Assembly: GCF_008386575.1 (NCBI RefSeq)
Contig: NZ_VUOA01000005.1
Span: 124,001 to 188,000, forward strand
Length of the DNA stretch: 64,000 bases
From: Salinarimonas soli
Lineage (GTDB): Bacteria; Pseudomonadota; Alphaproteobacteria; Rhizobiales; Beijerinckiaceae
Reading direction: 5' to 3'
Both the position numbers and the translations under genes were made by a program. Below the pieces are notes generated by a model. It was not told the DNA's origin. It saw only the letters and a program-made list of their open reading frames with translations, and made no database searches. Each line of letters begins with the position of its first letter. Positions within the stretch are counted from its first letter, which is position 1. Positions 17,044-29,940 of the stretch are shown here, piece after piece.

Positions 17044-18249
17044 TTAGCCTGGCAGGCCGTCCTTTGCCACTGTCGGCACCGGCAGGGGGCGAACGGCCGG
17101 GCCGATGAAGCGGCCGTAGCCGAGGTCGCGGCGCCCGTCGGGCGTGAAGCGAACATCCAGCATGCCGGCGCCGTCCAGCGCGAGACCGGGCTCGTCGAGA
17201 CCGCGAGGCCTGGCCTGGGCATAGTGGATCCGCGCTCGCTCGGGTCGGGCGGCCAGTGCCGGCGAGAAGAAGGCCCGCAGCGCATCGGCCTCGGCAGGGG
17301 AGGGCTCCTCCACCGAGCGAGAGGGCGGCTCCGCTCCGACCGGCGTGATGCTCGCAGTCGTGAGCACGCCGAGGGTACGCGGGCGCGCGGGCGGGAGAGG
17401 CGGTGCGGCCTCTCCGGGGCTGCCCGTTTCAGGTTGGGACGAGGCAGCGGCCCGGTCGACGACGGCCGGCTCGGAGCCCGCGCCCGGCGTCCGGCCGAAG
17501 AGGGCGGCCCAGAGGTTCTGGCCGGCGGCCGCGACCTGCGTGGAACCGGACGGTGCCGCCGCGTCGCGCGCCAGGATCTCGGCGCGGGCCAGCTCGTAGC
17601 CCGGCAGCGGCGCGCCGCGGGAGGGAAGGTGGACCGTCTTGCCGTCTGGGAAAAGGCGGACGAGCTGATCCCGCGACATGCGCGGCCAAGCCCGGACGCC
17701 GCCCGTATCGACGTGCACGAAATCGGACCCGGGATAAAATCCCACGCCGCCCGCCTGGAGCCGCATGGCGGCCTCGCGCAGCCGCGCGCTGGGCACGTCC
17801 GGCAGGCGGATGTCCATGGCCTTGCCTGCCATGTGCTGGCTGTGCTCGGACACCGCCTTGGACCGGTGGCGGAGCGCAGCGTTCGTCCCTGGCGACCGAT
17901 AGGCCGAGATGATGTGGACCGGTCCCGTCGAGCCGGTCTCGCGGCGAGCCTGCCACATGATGTCGAGAAGGCGCGGGTCCATCGTCGTCGGCTCGTTCAC
18001 GCGCCAGTCGCGCAGCAGCCAGTTGACCTGGTCGAGCGCGGCCTGATCGTAGTTGCCGTTCCGGCGAAAGGTGACGGTCGCGGTCTCGTTCGTGTGGGTG
18101 TGGACGAAGGTCAGCGTGCGGGTGTCGTCGCCCGGCAAGGCCGGCGCCTGCGAGCATAGGAGCGGCGCCGCGACTGCCGCCGCGATGCCGAGGATGGTCA
18201 GGCGGCCGGGGACGAGCCCAGTCCCACGGCGACGTCCGGTGTTCCGCAT
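17044..18249 (-). CDS. DUF882 (YcbK-like) peptidase M15 family protein with a long tail
   Basis: 401 residues from ATG 18249. A signal sequence or anchor (about residues 16-40) precedes the DUF882/M15A domain (about 45-215). The zinc-peptidase residues are visible: SAYRSPGTNAALRHRSKAVS, EHSQHMAGKAMDIRLPD with the metal His and Asp, and FVHVDTGGVRAW near the end. The family trims or remodels peptidoglycan; E. coli YcbK has 182 residues, so about 180 residues here are an extra Pro/Ala-rich C-terminal tail. It lies next to the L,D-transpeptidase-like gene on the same strand, about 155 bp downstream of it, forming a cell-wall pair. Confidence 0.88.
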   Translation of the reverse strand: MRNTGRRRGTGLVPGRLTILGIAAAVAAPLLCSQAPALPGDDTRTLTFVHTHTNETATVTFRRNGNYDQAALDQVNWLLRDWRVNEPTTMDPRLLDIMWQARRETGSTGPVHIISAYRSPGTNAALRHRSKAVSEHSQHMAGKAMDIRLPDVPSARLREAAMRLQAGGVGFYPGSDFVHVDTGGVRAWPRMSRDQLVRLFPDGKTVHLPSRGAPLPGYELARAEILARDAAAPSGSTQVAAAGQNLWAALFGRTPGAGSEPAVVDRAAASSQPETGSPGEAAPPLPPARPRTLGVLTTASITPVGAEPPSRSVEEPSPAEADALRAFFSPALAARPERARIHYAQARPRGLDEPGLALDGAGMLDVRFTPDGRRDLGYGRFIGPAVRPLPVPTVAKDGLPG

Positions 18250-18404
18250 GTGTCGAACCCATCCCTCCGCGAGGTCGCGGGGCCTGCCCCGACCTCGCCC
18301 GGGTCCGTCGCGTAGCGGCGAACCATGGCGAAAATGGACCAAAGACGGACGAACGATCGCGGAGCGGCTCGCCGGGGATGTGTGCCCGGCGCGGCACGCC
18401 CGCT

Positions 18405-19115
18405 TCAGGCCGGGAGCACGACCACCTTCGTCTTGACCGGGGTGCGCGAGTACAGGTGCATCATGTCCTGGCTGAGAAGGCCGACGCAGCCGCTCGTGAT
18501 CCCTGAGCCGATTGACTCGACATCGCTCGACGCATAGATGGTGTAGAGCGTGTAAGCGCCGTTCTGGTACAGGTAGAGCGTGCGGGCGCCGAGCGGGTTC
18601 TCGAGGCCGCCCGGCATGCCGCGGGCGTACTTGGCCGTCTCGGGCTGGCGCCGGATCATCTCCTTGGGCGGCGTCCAGGTCGCCCATTCGGCCTTGCGGC
18701 CGACATAGGCATCCCCGCTCCACCGGAACCCGTCGCGGCCGACATTCGCGCCGTAGCGGGTCGCCGACCCGTCGCCCTCGACGCGGTAGACGTAGAAATT
18801 GCTTGGATCGACGATGATGGTGCCGGCCGCCTCCTTGGTGTCGTAGCGAACGGTCCGCCGGTAATATTTCGGGTCGAACTTGCTGATGTCGGCTGCCGGG
18901 ATCGGGAACTTCTCGTCGGGCACCGGCCCGTAGATCTTGGCGGCTTCAGCGACGCTCATGCCGTCGGAGGTCGCGCAGCCGGCGAGCCCCAAGGCGCCGA
19001 GGCCCGCGGCCGAACCGACCAGAAACGAGCGGCGGTCGAGAACTCCTGCCCGGCGCCTGCCGTCAGCGTTCTCGTCCACCGTGCCGGCACCGGCGTTCCC
19101 AACATTCGTGATCAT
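18405..19115 (-). CDS. L,D-transpeptidase (YkuD)-domain lipoprotein with atypical active-site motif
   Basis: 236 residues from ATG 19115. The N-terminus has a Tat-like signal (LDRRSFLVGSAAGLGALGLA) ending in a lipobox LAGC (Cys47), so it is probably a membrane-anchored lipoprotein. The YkuD domain follows (about 90-234), with ALYLYQNG-type core (RTLYLYQNGAYTLY) and catalytic Cys210 in TSGCVGLLSQDMMHLY. Two residues usually conserved are different: the HGT His region reads IYASSD and the Arg after SGC-[IV] is Gly. Family members cross-link peptidoglycan or attach proteins to it; activity here is uncertain. Confidence 0.85.
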   Translation of the reverse strand: MITNVGNAGAGTVDENADGRRRAGVLDRRSFLVGSAAGLGALGLAGCATSDGMSVAEAAKIYGPVPDEKFPIPAADISKFDPKYYRRTVRYDTKEAAGTIIVDPSNFYVYRVEGDGSATRYGANVGRDGFRWSGDAYVGRKAEWATWTPPKEMIRRQPETAKYARGMPGGLENPLGARTLYLYQNGAYTLYTIYASSDVESIGSGITSGCVGLLSQDMMHLYSRTPVKTKVVVLPA

Positions 19116-19402
19116 GATCCTGGACGTCCCCCTGTCCTGCTGCCCGACCGCGCGACGGGCCGGTTCGGTGCATCTCCGAATCGAGATAGCCGCCACACGG
19201 CTTGGCTGGCAACCCCGGGCCATTCCGGCATCGTGCGCCTCGTGAGCGAAGCTCGCGCGGTCGAGGCCGCTCCGGATAGGACACCGGGGTAAGGTCGATG
19301 GACTCGTCGGCATGCCGGCGGACCTGCCATGGGGAGCCGTTAGGCGGGCACCTTTGAGGCCGTTGCAGCGGATGCGAGCAGGCCCGACCCGCGCGGCCAG
19401 GT

Positions 19403-20158
19403 CTATCGTCCGCCGGACACCCTGAGATTCGCTCCGGTGATGTAGGAGGCCTCGTCCGACATCAGGAACAGGACCGCCGACGCGACCTCGTCGGCTGAAC
19501 CCGGTCGGCCGAAGGGGATCATCGGCGTGAGGCGCTCGAGGCGCGCCGGGTCGCCGGTGCTGAGGGCGTGGATCTCCGTGTCGATCAGGCCGGGGGAGAC
19601 GGCGTTCACACGCACCCCCTCCTCCGCGAGTTCCTTCGCGAGGCCGACCGTCATCGCGTCCACCGCGCCCTTCGAGGCTGCGTACCAGACATACTCGCCC
19701 GGGCTGCCGAGCGCGGCCGCGACCGAGGAGATGTTGACGATGCTGCCGCCCGAGCCGCCGTGCCGCCTGGACAGGCGCCTCGCCGCCTCGCGGGCCACGA
19801 GGAGCGCGCCGGTCACGTTCAGGTCGATGCAGGCTCGGATCGTCTCCGCGGGCGCCGCGTCGAGCCGGGCGGAGCGCCCGGTGATGCCCGCATTGTTCAC
19901 CACGTGAACGAGGCGCCCGAGCCCCGCCGCGTCCGCGAAGACCCGCTCCACGTCAGCCTCAAACGCGATGTCGCCCTGATACGCCGCAGCGTTCGCGCCG
20001 GCCTCGCGGCAACCCGCCACGACTTCCTCGGCAGAGCCGCGGTCCGACCTGTAATTCACGGCGACGTCGTACCCGCGGGCGGCCGCGAGGCGCGCGACGG
20101 CGGCGCCGATGCCACGGCCGGCACCCGTGATCAGAACGACAGGTCGTTCGCTCGCCAT
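19403..20158 (-). CDS. SDR-family oxidoreductase
   Basis: 251 residues from ATG 20158. A classical short-chain dehydrogenase: cofactor motif TGAGRGIGAAVARLAA (residues 11-26), NNAG (near 91), catalytic Ser in NISSVAAALGS, YxxxK in WYAASKGAVD, and the C-terminal PFGRPGSADEVASAVLFLMS characteristic of the FabG/glucose dehydrogenase-like group. NYRSDRG after the second strand suggests NADPH preference. The substrate is unknown. Alone between the L,D-transpeptidase-like gene and a divergent histidine kinase. Confidence 0.92.
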   Translation of the reverse strand: MASERPVVLITGAGRGIGAAVARLAAARGYDVAVNYRSDRGSAEEVVAGCREAGANAAAYQGDIAFEADVERVFADAAGLGRLVHVVNNAGITGRSARLDAAPAETIRACIDLNVTGALLVAREAARRLSRRHGGSGGSIVNISSVAAALGSPGEYVWYAASKGAVDAMTVGLAKELAEEGVRVNAVSPGLIDTEIHALSTGDPARLERLTPMIPFGRPGSADEVASAVLFLMSDEASYITGANLRVSGGR

Positions 20159-20386
20159 GCTGCGCTCCGGTTCCGCGATGCGGTTCAGCCTGTCGCGGCT
20201 GCGCCGGCCCGTCAACCGCACGCGGACCGCGGCCGCTCGCCTCAAGGCGATATGGCGAGCCGCTCGGGGGAACTCGTCCGGTCCAATTGACGCTAGGTCA
20301 TGAGCCCCGGGTCGGCTAAGATCGATGCGGAACGATCGCGTGGTTTTTCCCCGGTCGGCTCATCTCCACCATCTCGGGAGATCACG

Positions 20387-22120
20387 TTGCCGTTCCGGCG
20401 CCCATTTCTGTCGCTGCAAATGCGGCTGTTCCTTCTTGCCGCGGTGGCGCTCGCGCCGGCCCTTGCGATTCTGACCTACAACGAGGTCGCCCTGCGCCGC
20501 AGCCGCGAGGCCGAGGTGCATGGGCTCGCCTTGCGCTTCGGGCAGCTTGCCGCTCAGGAGCTCGAAGGCATCGTCGGCGGGATCAGCGGCACGCTCTCCG
20601 CGATCGCGAAGGCGCCCATCGTCCAGTCGGACGACATCCCAGGCTGCAAGGCCTATCTGGCGTCCGTCCAAGCCGACACGCCGAGCATCAGCTCCGTCGC
20701 GGTCATCGCGCGCGATGGGCAGCTTCGATGCCGGCCGGGGGTGGATCCGCAGCCGATGTCGGTCGCCGACAGGCCTTATTTCAAGGCTGCAATGCAGACG
20801 GGCCGGCTCGTGGTCGGCGACTACACCGAGAGCCGGATCACGGGGAGGGCGAACATCCCCATCGCCGTCCCCATCCAGGCGGCCGACGGAAACACCATAG
20901 GGATCGTCGCGGCAAGCCTCGATCTCGACTGGCTCGGAGCCAAGCTGCGGGGGCGCGACTTCACGAACGGAGGAGCGCTGACCATCGCCGACCGCAACGG
21001 CAGGATCATCGCGCGCGAGCCCTATCCGGGGCGTTTCATCGGCACGCAGATCCCCGACACCTTCATCGACCTTGTGCGCGCCGACCGGCCGGGCAGCCGC
21101 GAGGTGCTCAGCCAGGACGGCACCCGGCGGATCATCGGCTACGTCCCGCCCTCCGCCAACGGCGCCGGGCTGTATGTCAGCGCCGGCCTGCCCGAGTCGA
21201 CCGTGTTCGCGGCCCTGGATCAGGCCACGCGGCGCGGCTTTCTGCTCGCGGCGGCTGGAGCCATCGCGGCCCTGGTCTTCGCCGGCCTGCTCGGCCGCCG
21301 CGTCATCGGGCGCCCCGTCGATCACCTCGTCGCGACGATCGAGGCCTGGCGGAGGGGCGACCAGAGCGCGAGGACCGGCATGACCGGCGGCGCCGGCGAG
21401 ATCGAGCGCGTCGGGGCCGCCATCGACGGCTTCATGGACGAACTCTCCATCCGCGAGAAGCGTCAGCGCCTCCTCGTCAACGAACTCAATCACCGGGTCA
21501 AGAATACCCTGGCGGCGGTGCAGTCGATCGCGATGCAGACGCTGAAACCGAACCTGGGCTCCCCGGAGCCGAAACAAGTGTTCATCTCACGCCTGATGGC
21601 GCTGTCGCGGGCTCAGGACATCCTCACCCGCTCGCAATGGGAGGGTGCCGATCTCGAGACGGTAATCCGCGAGGCCATCGCGCCTCATCGGGGCTATGAC
21701 AGGGCGCCCTTCTCCCTGAGCGGCCCGGGGGTCCACCTGAGCCCATCCATGGTGCTCGCGCTGGCGCTAGCCCTGCACGAGCTCTGCACGAACGCCGCCA
21801 AATACGGGGCGTTCTCCACGCCGACCGGGCATGTCACCATAGACTGGAAGGTCGTGATCAGCGGCGCCGACCAGCGGCTCCTCCTGACCTGGCGGGAGAC
21901 AGGAGGCCCACCGGTGGAGGCCCCGGCTCACCGGGGATTCGGCTCCCGCCTGCTGGAGAGCGGCCTTGCGCGGGAACTCGACGGAGAGGTCCACCTCGAG
22001 TTCCTGCTCTCGGGCGTCGTCTGCACGATCAGCGCACCGCTTGCGACGAGCGACGCGGAGCCCGCGGAAGGATCCGTCGCCGACGTCGCTCAGATGCCGC
22101 CCAGGCTAGCCGCCATGTAG
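20387..22120 (+). CDS. HWE/HisKA_2-type sensor histidine kinase with Cache sensor
   Basis: 577 residues from TTG 20387, chosen for its GGGAG site; an ATG at 20300 in frame has a poor site. Membrane helix 1 (LFLLAAVALAPALAILTYN) precedes a double-Cache periplasmic domain (about 35-270; ADRPYFKAAMQTGRLVVGDY is a signature segment). Helix 2 and HAMP follow (GRPVDHLVATIEAW). The kinase core has the phosphoacceptor His in NELNHRVKNTLAAVQSIAMQ (His369), N-box LHELCTNAAKYGAFS, and late TWRETGGPPVEAP and RGFGSRLLE, features of the HWE family. No partner regulator is adjacent; such kinases often feed the general stress response. Confidence 0.9.
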   Translation: MPFRRPFLSLQMRLFLLAAVALAPALAILTYNEVALRRSREAEVHGLALRFGQLAAQELEGIVGGISGTLSAIAKAPIVQSDDIPGCKAYLASVQADTPSISSVAVIARDGQLRCRPGVDPQPMSVADRPYFKAAMQTGRLVVGDYTESRITGRANIPIAVPIQAADGNTIGIVAASLDLDWLGAKLRGRDFTNGGALTIADRNGRIIAREPYPGRFIGTQIPDTFIDLVRADRPGSREVLSQDGTRRIIGYVPPSANGAGLYVSAGLPESTVFAALDQATRRGFLLAAAGAIAALVFAGLLGRRVIGRPVDHLVATIEAWRRGDQSARTGMTGGAGEIERVGAAIDGFMDELSIREKRQRLLVNELNHRVKNTLAAVQSIAMQTLKPNLGSPEPKQVFISRLMALSRAQDILTRSQWEGADLETVIREAIAPHRGYDRAPFSLSGPGVHLSPSMVLALALALHELCTNAAKYGAFSTPTGHVTIDWKVVISGADQRLLLTWRETGGPPVEAPAHRGFGSRLLESGLARELDGEVHLEFLLSGVVCTISAPLATSDAEPAEGSVADVAQMPPRLAAM

Positions 22121-22126
22121 GTGCGG

Positions 22127-22146
22127 GGGCCCGGGCCGCCGGGCTC
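22127..22146. terminator. Short GC hairpin between convergent genes
   Basis: GCCCGG (22129-22134) pairs with CCGGGC (22139-22144) around a GCCG loop. It lies between the stop codons of the HWE kinase and psiF-like genes. There is no T-run, so it is only a possible terminator. Confidence 0.3.
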
Positions 22147-22183
22147 CACAACCACGTGTGCAGCCGCCTCTCGGGTCGGAAGC

Positions 22184-22429
22184 TCAGCTTCCGACCGCGT
22201 CCGAGACGCACTTCTTGGTGAAGCTTGTTTTCGCGGCACCGGCGAGCTTCCGCTCGCCCGCCTGCAGGTCGCAGGCGGCGCCCGCGTCGCGCTCGCATTT
22301 CGTCATGAAGCTCGTCATCGCGGCGCCGGCGAGCTTCTTGCCCGTCGCCTGCGCCTTGCAGCTCTCGGCCGCCAGCGCCGGAGTGCCGGCCGTGAGGCCG
22401 AGGGAAAGGGCGAGGGTGAAGATACGCAT
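22184..22429 (-). CDS. psiF: PsiF-repeat secreted protein
   Basis: 81 residues from ATG 22429 (GGAG site). A Sec signal peptide ends near ALA-AE (residue 20). The mature part is two PsiF repeats: CKAQATGKKLAGAAMTSFMT-KC (24-45) and CDLQAGERKLAGAAKTSFTK-KC (53-74), each bracketed by cysteines. E. coli PsiF is phosphate-starvation inducible; its function is unknown. It follows the kbp-like gene by 11 bp and is probably cotranscribed with it. The symbol is by family only. Confidence 0.88.
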   Translation of the reverse strand: MRIFTLALSLGLTAGTPALAAESCKAQATGKKLAGAAMTSFMTKCERDAGAACDLQAGERKLAGAAKTSFTKKCVSDAVGS

Positions 22430-22440
22430 GGTGGGTCTCC

Positions 22441-22887
22441 TCACGAGGCTTGCGGGATGCGCAGGACCCAGCCCGGTTGGATCATGTCGGGGTCCTTCAC
22501 CGGCGGGGAGTTCGCCTTGACGATCTCCGTATGGCGCGCCCCCTGACCCTTGCCATAGTGCTTCTCGGCGATGGCCCAGAGCGTATCGCCCTTCTGCACC
22601 GTGTACATGGTGGACGGGGTGGTGGCCTGCTGCACCTGGAGCTCGCTGGTATCGACCTCGGCGATGCCGATCGTGTTGCCGAGCGAAAGGATGATTTTTT
22701 CCGCCTCCTCCTGGCTCATGGCCTGGCCGGAGAGCTTGACCCGGTCACCCTCGACGTTAATGCCGAGACGCCCTGCATCGAAGCCGTTGGCCTGCACCGA
22801 CTGTTTCAGCGCATCCGGCGTGGCGGCGTGGGCACCGCCGCCGAGGAGCCGCGCGCCGGCATCCTTTATGAACTTGAACAGACCCAT
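22441..22887 (-). CDS. kbp: BON and LysM domain protein, Kbp/YgaU-like
   Basis: 148 residues, almost the same length as E. coli Kbp (149). ATG 22887 was preferred over ATG 22896 because the GGAGGA site sits nine bases ahead of it. The start MGLFKFIKDAGARLLGGG matches the Kbp N-terminus. A BON domain (about 22-80, GLGINVEGDRVKLSGQAMS-like) is followed by LysM (about 94-145, YTVQKGDTLWAIAEKHYGKG). E. coli Kbp is a cytoplasmic potassium-binding protein involved in osmotic response. There is no signal peptide here either, in agreement. Confidence 0.9.
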   Translation of the reverse strand: MGLFKFIKDAGARLLGGGAHAATPDALKQSVQANGFDAGRLGINVEGDRVKLSGQAMSQEEAEKIILSLGNTIGIAEVDTSELQVQQATTPSTMYTVQKGDTLWAIAEKHYGKGQGARHTEIVKANSPPVKDPDMIQPGWVLRIPQAS

Positions 22888-23021
22888 GATCACCATTCCT
22901 CCATCGGCCGGCACGGCCGCCCCGGGCTCATGCCCGCCGCAGATGGAACGGCGGGCGCGGAGGTTGGTTCGAGGCGGCGGCCACCGCCCGAGCTTGGCGG
23001 GGTAAATCCACGGCGGGGCGA

Positions 23022-24137
23022 TTACCCCCGGCGGGCCGCCATCCGTCGGAGGCCTGCCATGGCGGATACCGCGCGCTCCGCCGCGTCCACGGCGCCGGCG
23101 AGGTAGCCCGGCTCGACATCGGCCGTCTCGCTGCCGGCGAGGGTGACGCGGTCGCACCACTCCGCGTCGATCCAGGACCGCGCGCTCGCCATGGGCGGGC
23201 CGCCGGCAAACCCGTCGGCCTGGGTCGCGGTCAAGGGATCCGCGCTCCAGTCCTTGTAGAGCGTCCCGATCGGCGAAGCGGCTTGCACCCCGAACAGGCG
23301 GACGAGTTGCTGGATGGCAGCCGCCACCAGGGCCTCTTCGCCTAGTGCCGCGCGGCGCTCCGCGGGCACGCCGAGGAAGCCGAACAGGGCCGCGCGACCC
23401 GAGACGGTGGTCGCGTCGTGGATTTCGACGAGAGGGCCGGCCATGCTCTGCGCGGTACCCGACAGCCCGGCCTCGCGCCAGAACGGCTTGTCGTAGAGCG
23501 CAAAGACCTTCGCGTGCGGGGCCATCCAGGTCGGCGTCGAGCGCCAGAGATCCTGGGTGGCGGCATCGAGCGCCGGGGAGAAGGTCACGTCCGCTGCAAG
23601 GAGGCGCGGCGGCACCGCGAGCAAGACGTGGGAGGCCCGCACTGTCTCCTGCGACCTGCTCTCCGTGGCGAAGCGTGCCTCAACACCGTCGGCTGCCCGC
23701 GTCAGGTGGGTCACGCGGGCGCCGAGCCGGATGTTCTCCGCCGGCAACCCCGCCGCCAGGGCCGCGACGAGCGCACCGGACCCGCCCGCGAGCCTCATCG
23801 ACTGGGCTTCGGGCTGTGCCGTCAGCTGATACCGCTGGGGCGCCTCCCGCGACATGCGGTGGACAACGATCTCGCCTTCGCTGTTCTGCGGGAAGGCTTG
23901 GAGGCCGAGCTCGTTCACGAGCGCGTTCAGCGCCGGCTGCGTGCCGGGCCAGAACCAGGATGGCCCGAGGTCGAAGCCGTCCGCCGCTGCCCTGCCGCTC
24001 GCATCGACCGACAGGATGCGGCCGCCCAGCCGCTCGCGGGCTTCGAGCAGCCGGAACGGGACGCCTGCCTGGTGCAGGCGGTGGGCGGCGGTCAGGCCGG
24101 CGAGGCCGCCGCCGACGATGAGAACCGGATGGGACAT
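23022..24137 (-). CDS. FAD-dependent amine oxidase family protein
   Basis: 371 residues from ATG 24137. The FAD-binding GxGxxG motif is VLIVGGGLAGLTAAHRLHQA (5-24), followed by the Glu and RLGGR motif (LLEARERLGGRILS) of the flavin amine oxidase (NAD(P)-binding Rossmann-like, MAO) family. The C-terminal FAD segment is VTLAGSETADVEPGYLAGAV. Substrate not determinable. It lies downstream of oxyR on the same strand, with about 150 bp in between, so oxidative-stress control is possible but unproven. Confidence 0.88.
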   Translation of the reverse strand: MSHPVLIVGGGLAGLTAAHRLHQAGVPFRLLEARERLGGRILSVDASGRAAADGFDLGPSWFWPGTQPALNALVNELGLQAFPQNSEGEIVVHRMSREAPQRYQLTAQPEAQSMRLAGGSGALVAALAAGLPAENIRLGARVTHLTRAADGVEARFATESRSQETVRASHVLLAVPPRLLAADVTFSPALDAATQDLWRSTPTWMAPHAKVFALYDKPFWREAGLSGTAQSMAGPLVEIHDATTVSGRAALFGFLGVPAERRAALGEEALVAAAIQQLVRLFGVQAASPIGTLYKDWSADPLTATQADGFAGGPPMASARSWIDAEWCDRVTLAGSETADVEPGYLAGAVDAAERAVSAMAGLRRMAARRG

Positions 24138-24291
24138 GGTGGGCTCAGGACTGTCGCGGTGAGGGGAGCCGTCGGCCCCCAGGATGCGCCACTCCTAAGG
24201 GCTCCGGGCCGCCACGGGAATCGGGACGATCCCAGGCTCCCGCACGCGGAGACCCCTCGCCGAGCGTTGAAACTCGGACTGCTCCGTCCCG

Positions 24292-27582
<3,291 letters not shown>

Positions 27583-27594
27583 CCGACGCTCTCT

Positions 27595-27622
27595 CCCGCC
27601 ACGACGTCGCCGTTGTGGCGGG
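27595..27622. terminator. Bidirectional hairpin between katG and GNAT gene
   Basis: Twelve bases (27595-27606) pair with 27611-27622 around a TCGC loop, with a single G-T wobble. It sits 13 bp after the katG stop and about 50 bp from the convergent GNAT stop. No T-run follows in either direction, as is common in high-GC genomes. Confidence 0.55.
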
Positions 27623-27670
27623 GCTCCCTGGTGACCCCTGCCTCTGCTTCGCCGACAAGGCGACGGCGTC

Positions 27671-28177
27671 TCAAGAACCGCCCTCGTCAGCGCCACGCCG
27701 CTCCGCCGTCATCTCGATCATCGTGGGCCTGAAGCCCGCGGCCGCGAAGAAGCGTCGAGCGCTTTCGTTGCGGGCCGCCGTGGACAGGACGAAACGCGGC
27801 GCACCCTGCGCCGACAACGCGTCGATCGTCGCCGCGAGCAGGGCCGCGCCGACGCCCTGCCTGCGGTGCTCCGGGTCGACGACGATGTCGTGGATCACGC
27901 CCGCAGGCCCGCGCAGCGACATCCAGTCCTGGCCCTCCACGGCGGCATAGGCGTAGCCCGCCACCATGCCTGCCCGCTCCGCGACAAGCACGACGACGCC
28001 AGGCCGGCGGAGCTCCTCGGCGAGGAAGCGCCCATAGCCGCGCTCGGTGCCCCGCCCCGGCGCGATGAACCGGCTCGGGTCGAACTCGTGATGGAGCGCG
28101 ACGAGCGAGGCGCCCAGCTGGCCGAGGCGCGGGGCGTCCGCGGCCGTCGCGGGCCGGACGATGACGGTGGCGCTCAT
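27671..28177 (-). CDS. GNAT-family N-acetyltransferase
   Basis: 168 residues. The acetyl-CoA motif is IHDIVVDPEHRRQGVGAALL (about 95-114), with R-R-Q-G-V-G as the pyrophosphate loop; motif B is ESARRFFAAAGFRPTMIEMT. The N-terminal half (LVALHHEFDPSRFIAPGR) resembles acetyltransferases acting on amino acids or small amines, but the substrate is unknown. It lies 36 bp downstream of the Na+/H+ antiporter gene on the same strand and may be cotranscribed. Confidence 0.88.
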   Translation of the reverse strand: MSATVIVRPATAADAPRLGQLGASLVALHHEFDPSRFIAPGRGTERGYGRFLAEELRRPGVVVLVAERAGMVAGYAYAAVEGQDWMSLRGPAGVIHDIVVDPEHRRQGVGAALLAATIDALSAQGAPRFVLSTAARNESARRFFAAAGFRPTMIEMTAERRGADEGGS

Positions 28178-28213
28178 GAACGCCGCGCCAGCGTGATCAT
28201 TTGGTCCATTTCG

Positions 28214-29764
28214 TCACTCCTCCCTAGCCGCAGGCAGGGCACTCAGTTCCACATGGTCGAGCTCCTCCTCGACGCGGCGATAGGCATCGTCGCCGATGAC
28301 GCCTGAGCTGCGGAGATCCTCGAGGGTTCGGCGCCCCACGAACACGACCCGGCGGCGAAGGGCGTTGTCATCCGAATCCCGCGGATCGCCGCCGCTCGAC
28401 ACCCGCTCCAGGGCGTCCTCATATTCGTGGCGAAGCCGTTGCGCGGCCGGGGTGCCGTCGCCGTCCAGCTCGGCGAGCGCCGCCCCGAGCACCGAGCGTC
28501 GGGCCATCCCGATCTCCTCTTCCACCGTGTCCTCCCGTGGCAGCCGGACAACGCTCAGGAGCGGGCGAAGGGTGAGGCCCTGGAGCAGCAGCGTGCCGAG
28601 CACGACCACGAAGGCGGAGAGCTGGATGAAGTCGCGATAGGGAAAGCTCGCCGGCAGAGCCAGAGCGGTGGCGATCGTGACGATCCCGCGCATGCCCGCC
28701 CAGCCGACGACGAGCGCCCCACCGGTCGACGGCAACGCCACGGCGAACGGGCTCCCGTGTCCGCGTGCCGGCTTGGAGATAAGGCGGAGCAGTTCCTCGT
28801 AGGTGAAGGTCCAGAGGAGGCGAATGCCGATCACGACGGCGAGCACGACGAGGGCCGCGCCCACGAGGCGAAGGCGTTCCGGAGGGCTGACCGCCCCGAG
28901 AATCGGCCCGATCTGGAGCCCGATGAGCGTGAAGGCGAGGACGTTCAGAACCAACGTCACCGTTTCCCAGATGGCGAAGGACGGCACCCGTATGCTGGCC
29001 GGCAGCGGCATCGCGGACCGGCGCGCCAGGGTCAGGCCGAAGACCACGATCGTGACCACGCCCGACAGGCCAAGGCGCTCCGCCAGCAGCCAGACGCCGA
29101 ACGTGAAGACGAATTGCAGGATCACGGAGCTCGGCGCGTCGCTCACCCGTCCCGTCACGCGGCTCACCGGCCAAGCCGCCAGCCATCCAGCCAAGACGCT
29201 GCCGAACACGACGACGGCGAAGGTCGGCACCGATCCCATAGGGCTGAATCCGCCGGCCGCGACCGCGCCGACGGCGAGGCGGTAGATCAGGAGCGCCGAT
29301 GCGTCGTTCAGCAGGCTTTCGCCCTCCAGGATCACACGAATCCGGTAAGGGGGCCGGACCTGCCTCAGGACCGCGAGCGCCGCCACGGCGTCGGGAGGGG
29401 CGACGACCGCGCCGAGCGCGATGGCCGCGCCCCATGGCATGTCGGGGAAGATGAGGCGTGCCGCACAGGCCACAGCCGCGGTCGTCAGGCCTACCGCGAC
29501 GAGAACCAGCGAGCCGACGGGGAGCCAGTTGGCCCTCAGGTCGCGCAGCGACGCATCATAGGCGGCGTCGAGCAGAACGGGCGCGACGAACAGGGCCAGG
29601 ATGAGGTCGGGCGGCAGGTCGATCTGCGGCGCTCCCGGCACGAAGGCAAGCACGGCTCCGCCGAGCGCGAGCAGCGTCGGGTAGGGCACCCCCATGCGGC
29701 GCGCGAGCGAGGAGAGGATCGTCGCTCCCAGAAGCAGCGCCAGGATCACCTCGAAGGCGTGCAT
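28214..29764 (-). CDS. CPA1-family Na+/H+ antiporter
   Basis: 516 residues from ATG 29764. Twelve or so membrane helices are followed by a cytoplasmic tail of about 115 residues. The core transport residues are visible in helix 5/6: [19 protein letters not shown] and [20 protein letters not shown], the NhaP/NHE1 hallmarks (D in the PPDAV segment; ND in LLND). [18 protein letters not shown] is another family signature. It exchanges sodium or potassium for protons. The acidic tail ([28 protein letters not shown]) matches bacterial NhaP-like/YjcE relatives. Confidence 0.92.
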   Translation of the reverse strand: MHAFEVILALLLGATILSSLARRMGVPYPTLLALGGAVLAFVPGAPQIDLPPDLILALFVAPVLLDAAYDASLRDLRANWLPVGSLVLVAVGLTTAAVACAARLIFPDMPWGAAIALGAVVAPPDAVAALAVLRQVRPPYRIRVILEGESLLNDASALLIYRLAVGAVAAGGFSPMGSVPTFAVVVFGSVLAGWLAAWPVSRVTGRVSDAPSSVILQFVFTFGVWLLAERLGLSGVVTIVVFGLTLARRSAMPLPASIRVPSFAIWETVTLVLNVLAFTLIGLQIGPILGAVSPPERLRLVGAALVVLAVVIGIRLLWTFTYEELLRLISKPARGHGSPFAVALPSTGGALVVGWAGMRGIVTIATALALPASFPYRDFIQLSAFVVVLGTLLLQGLTLRPLLSVVRLPREDTVEEEIGMARRSVLGAALAELDGDGTPAAQRLRHEYEDALERVSSGGDPRDSDDNALRRRVVFVGRRTLEDLRSSGVIGDDAYRRVEEELDHVELSALPAAREE

Positions 29765-29940
29765 CCGCCGGATCTCCCCTGTGGCTCGGCGAGCCGATCC
29801 TATCCTACGGCGCCCGCGTTGCCGACCGAGCGAACGAGGCGCGATCATGCTCCTGGACAATCGAGGTGGCGGACATTCGGCAATCGCGCGTGCGATCACC
29901 ACATGAGGGGCTTCGATATGGACGCCCCCGGGAGACCCTC

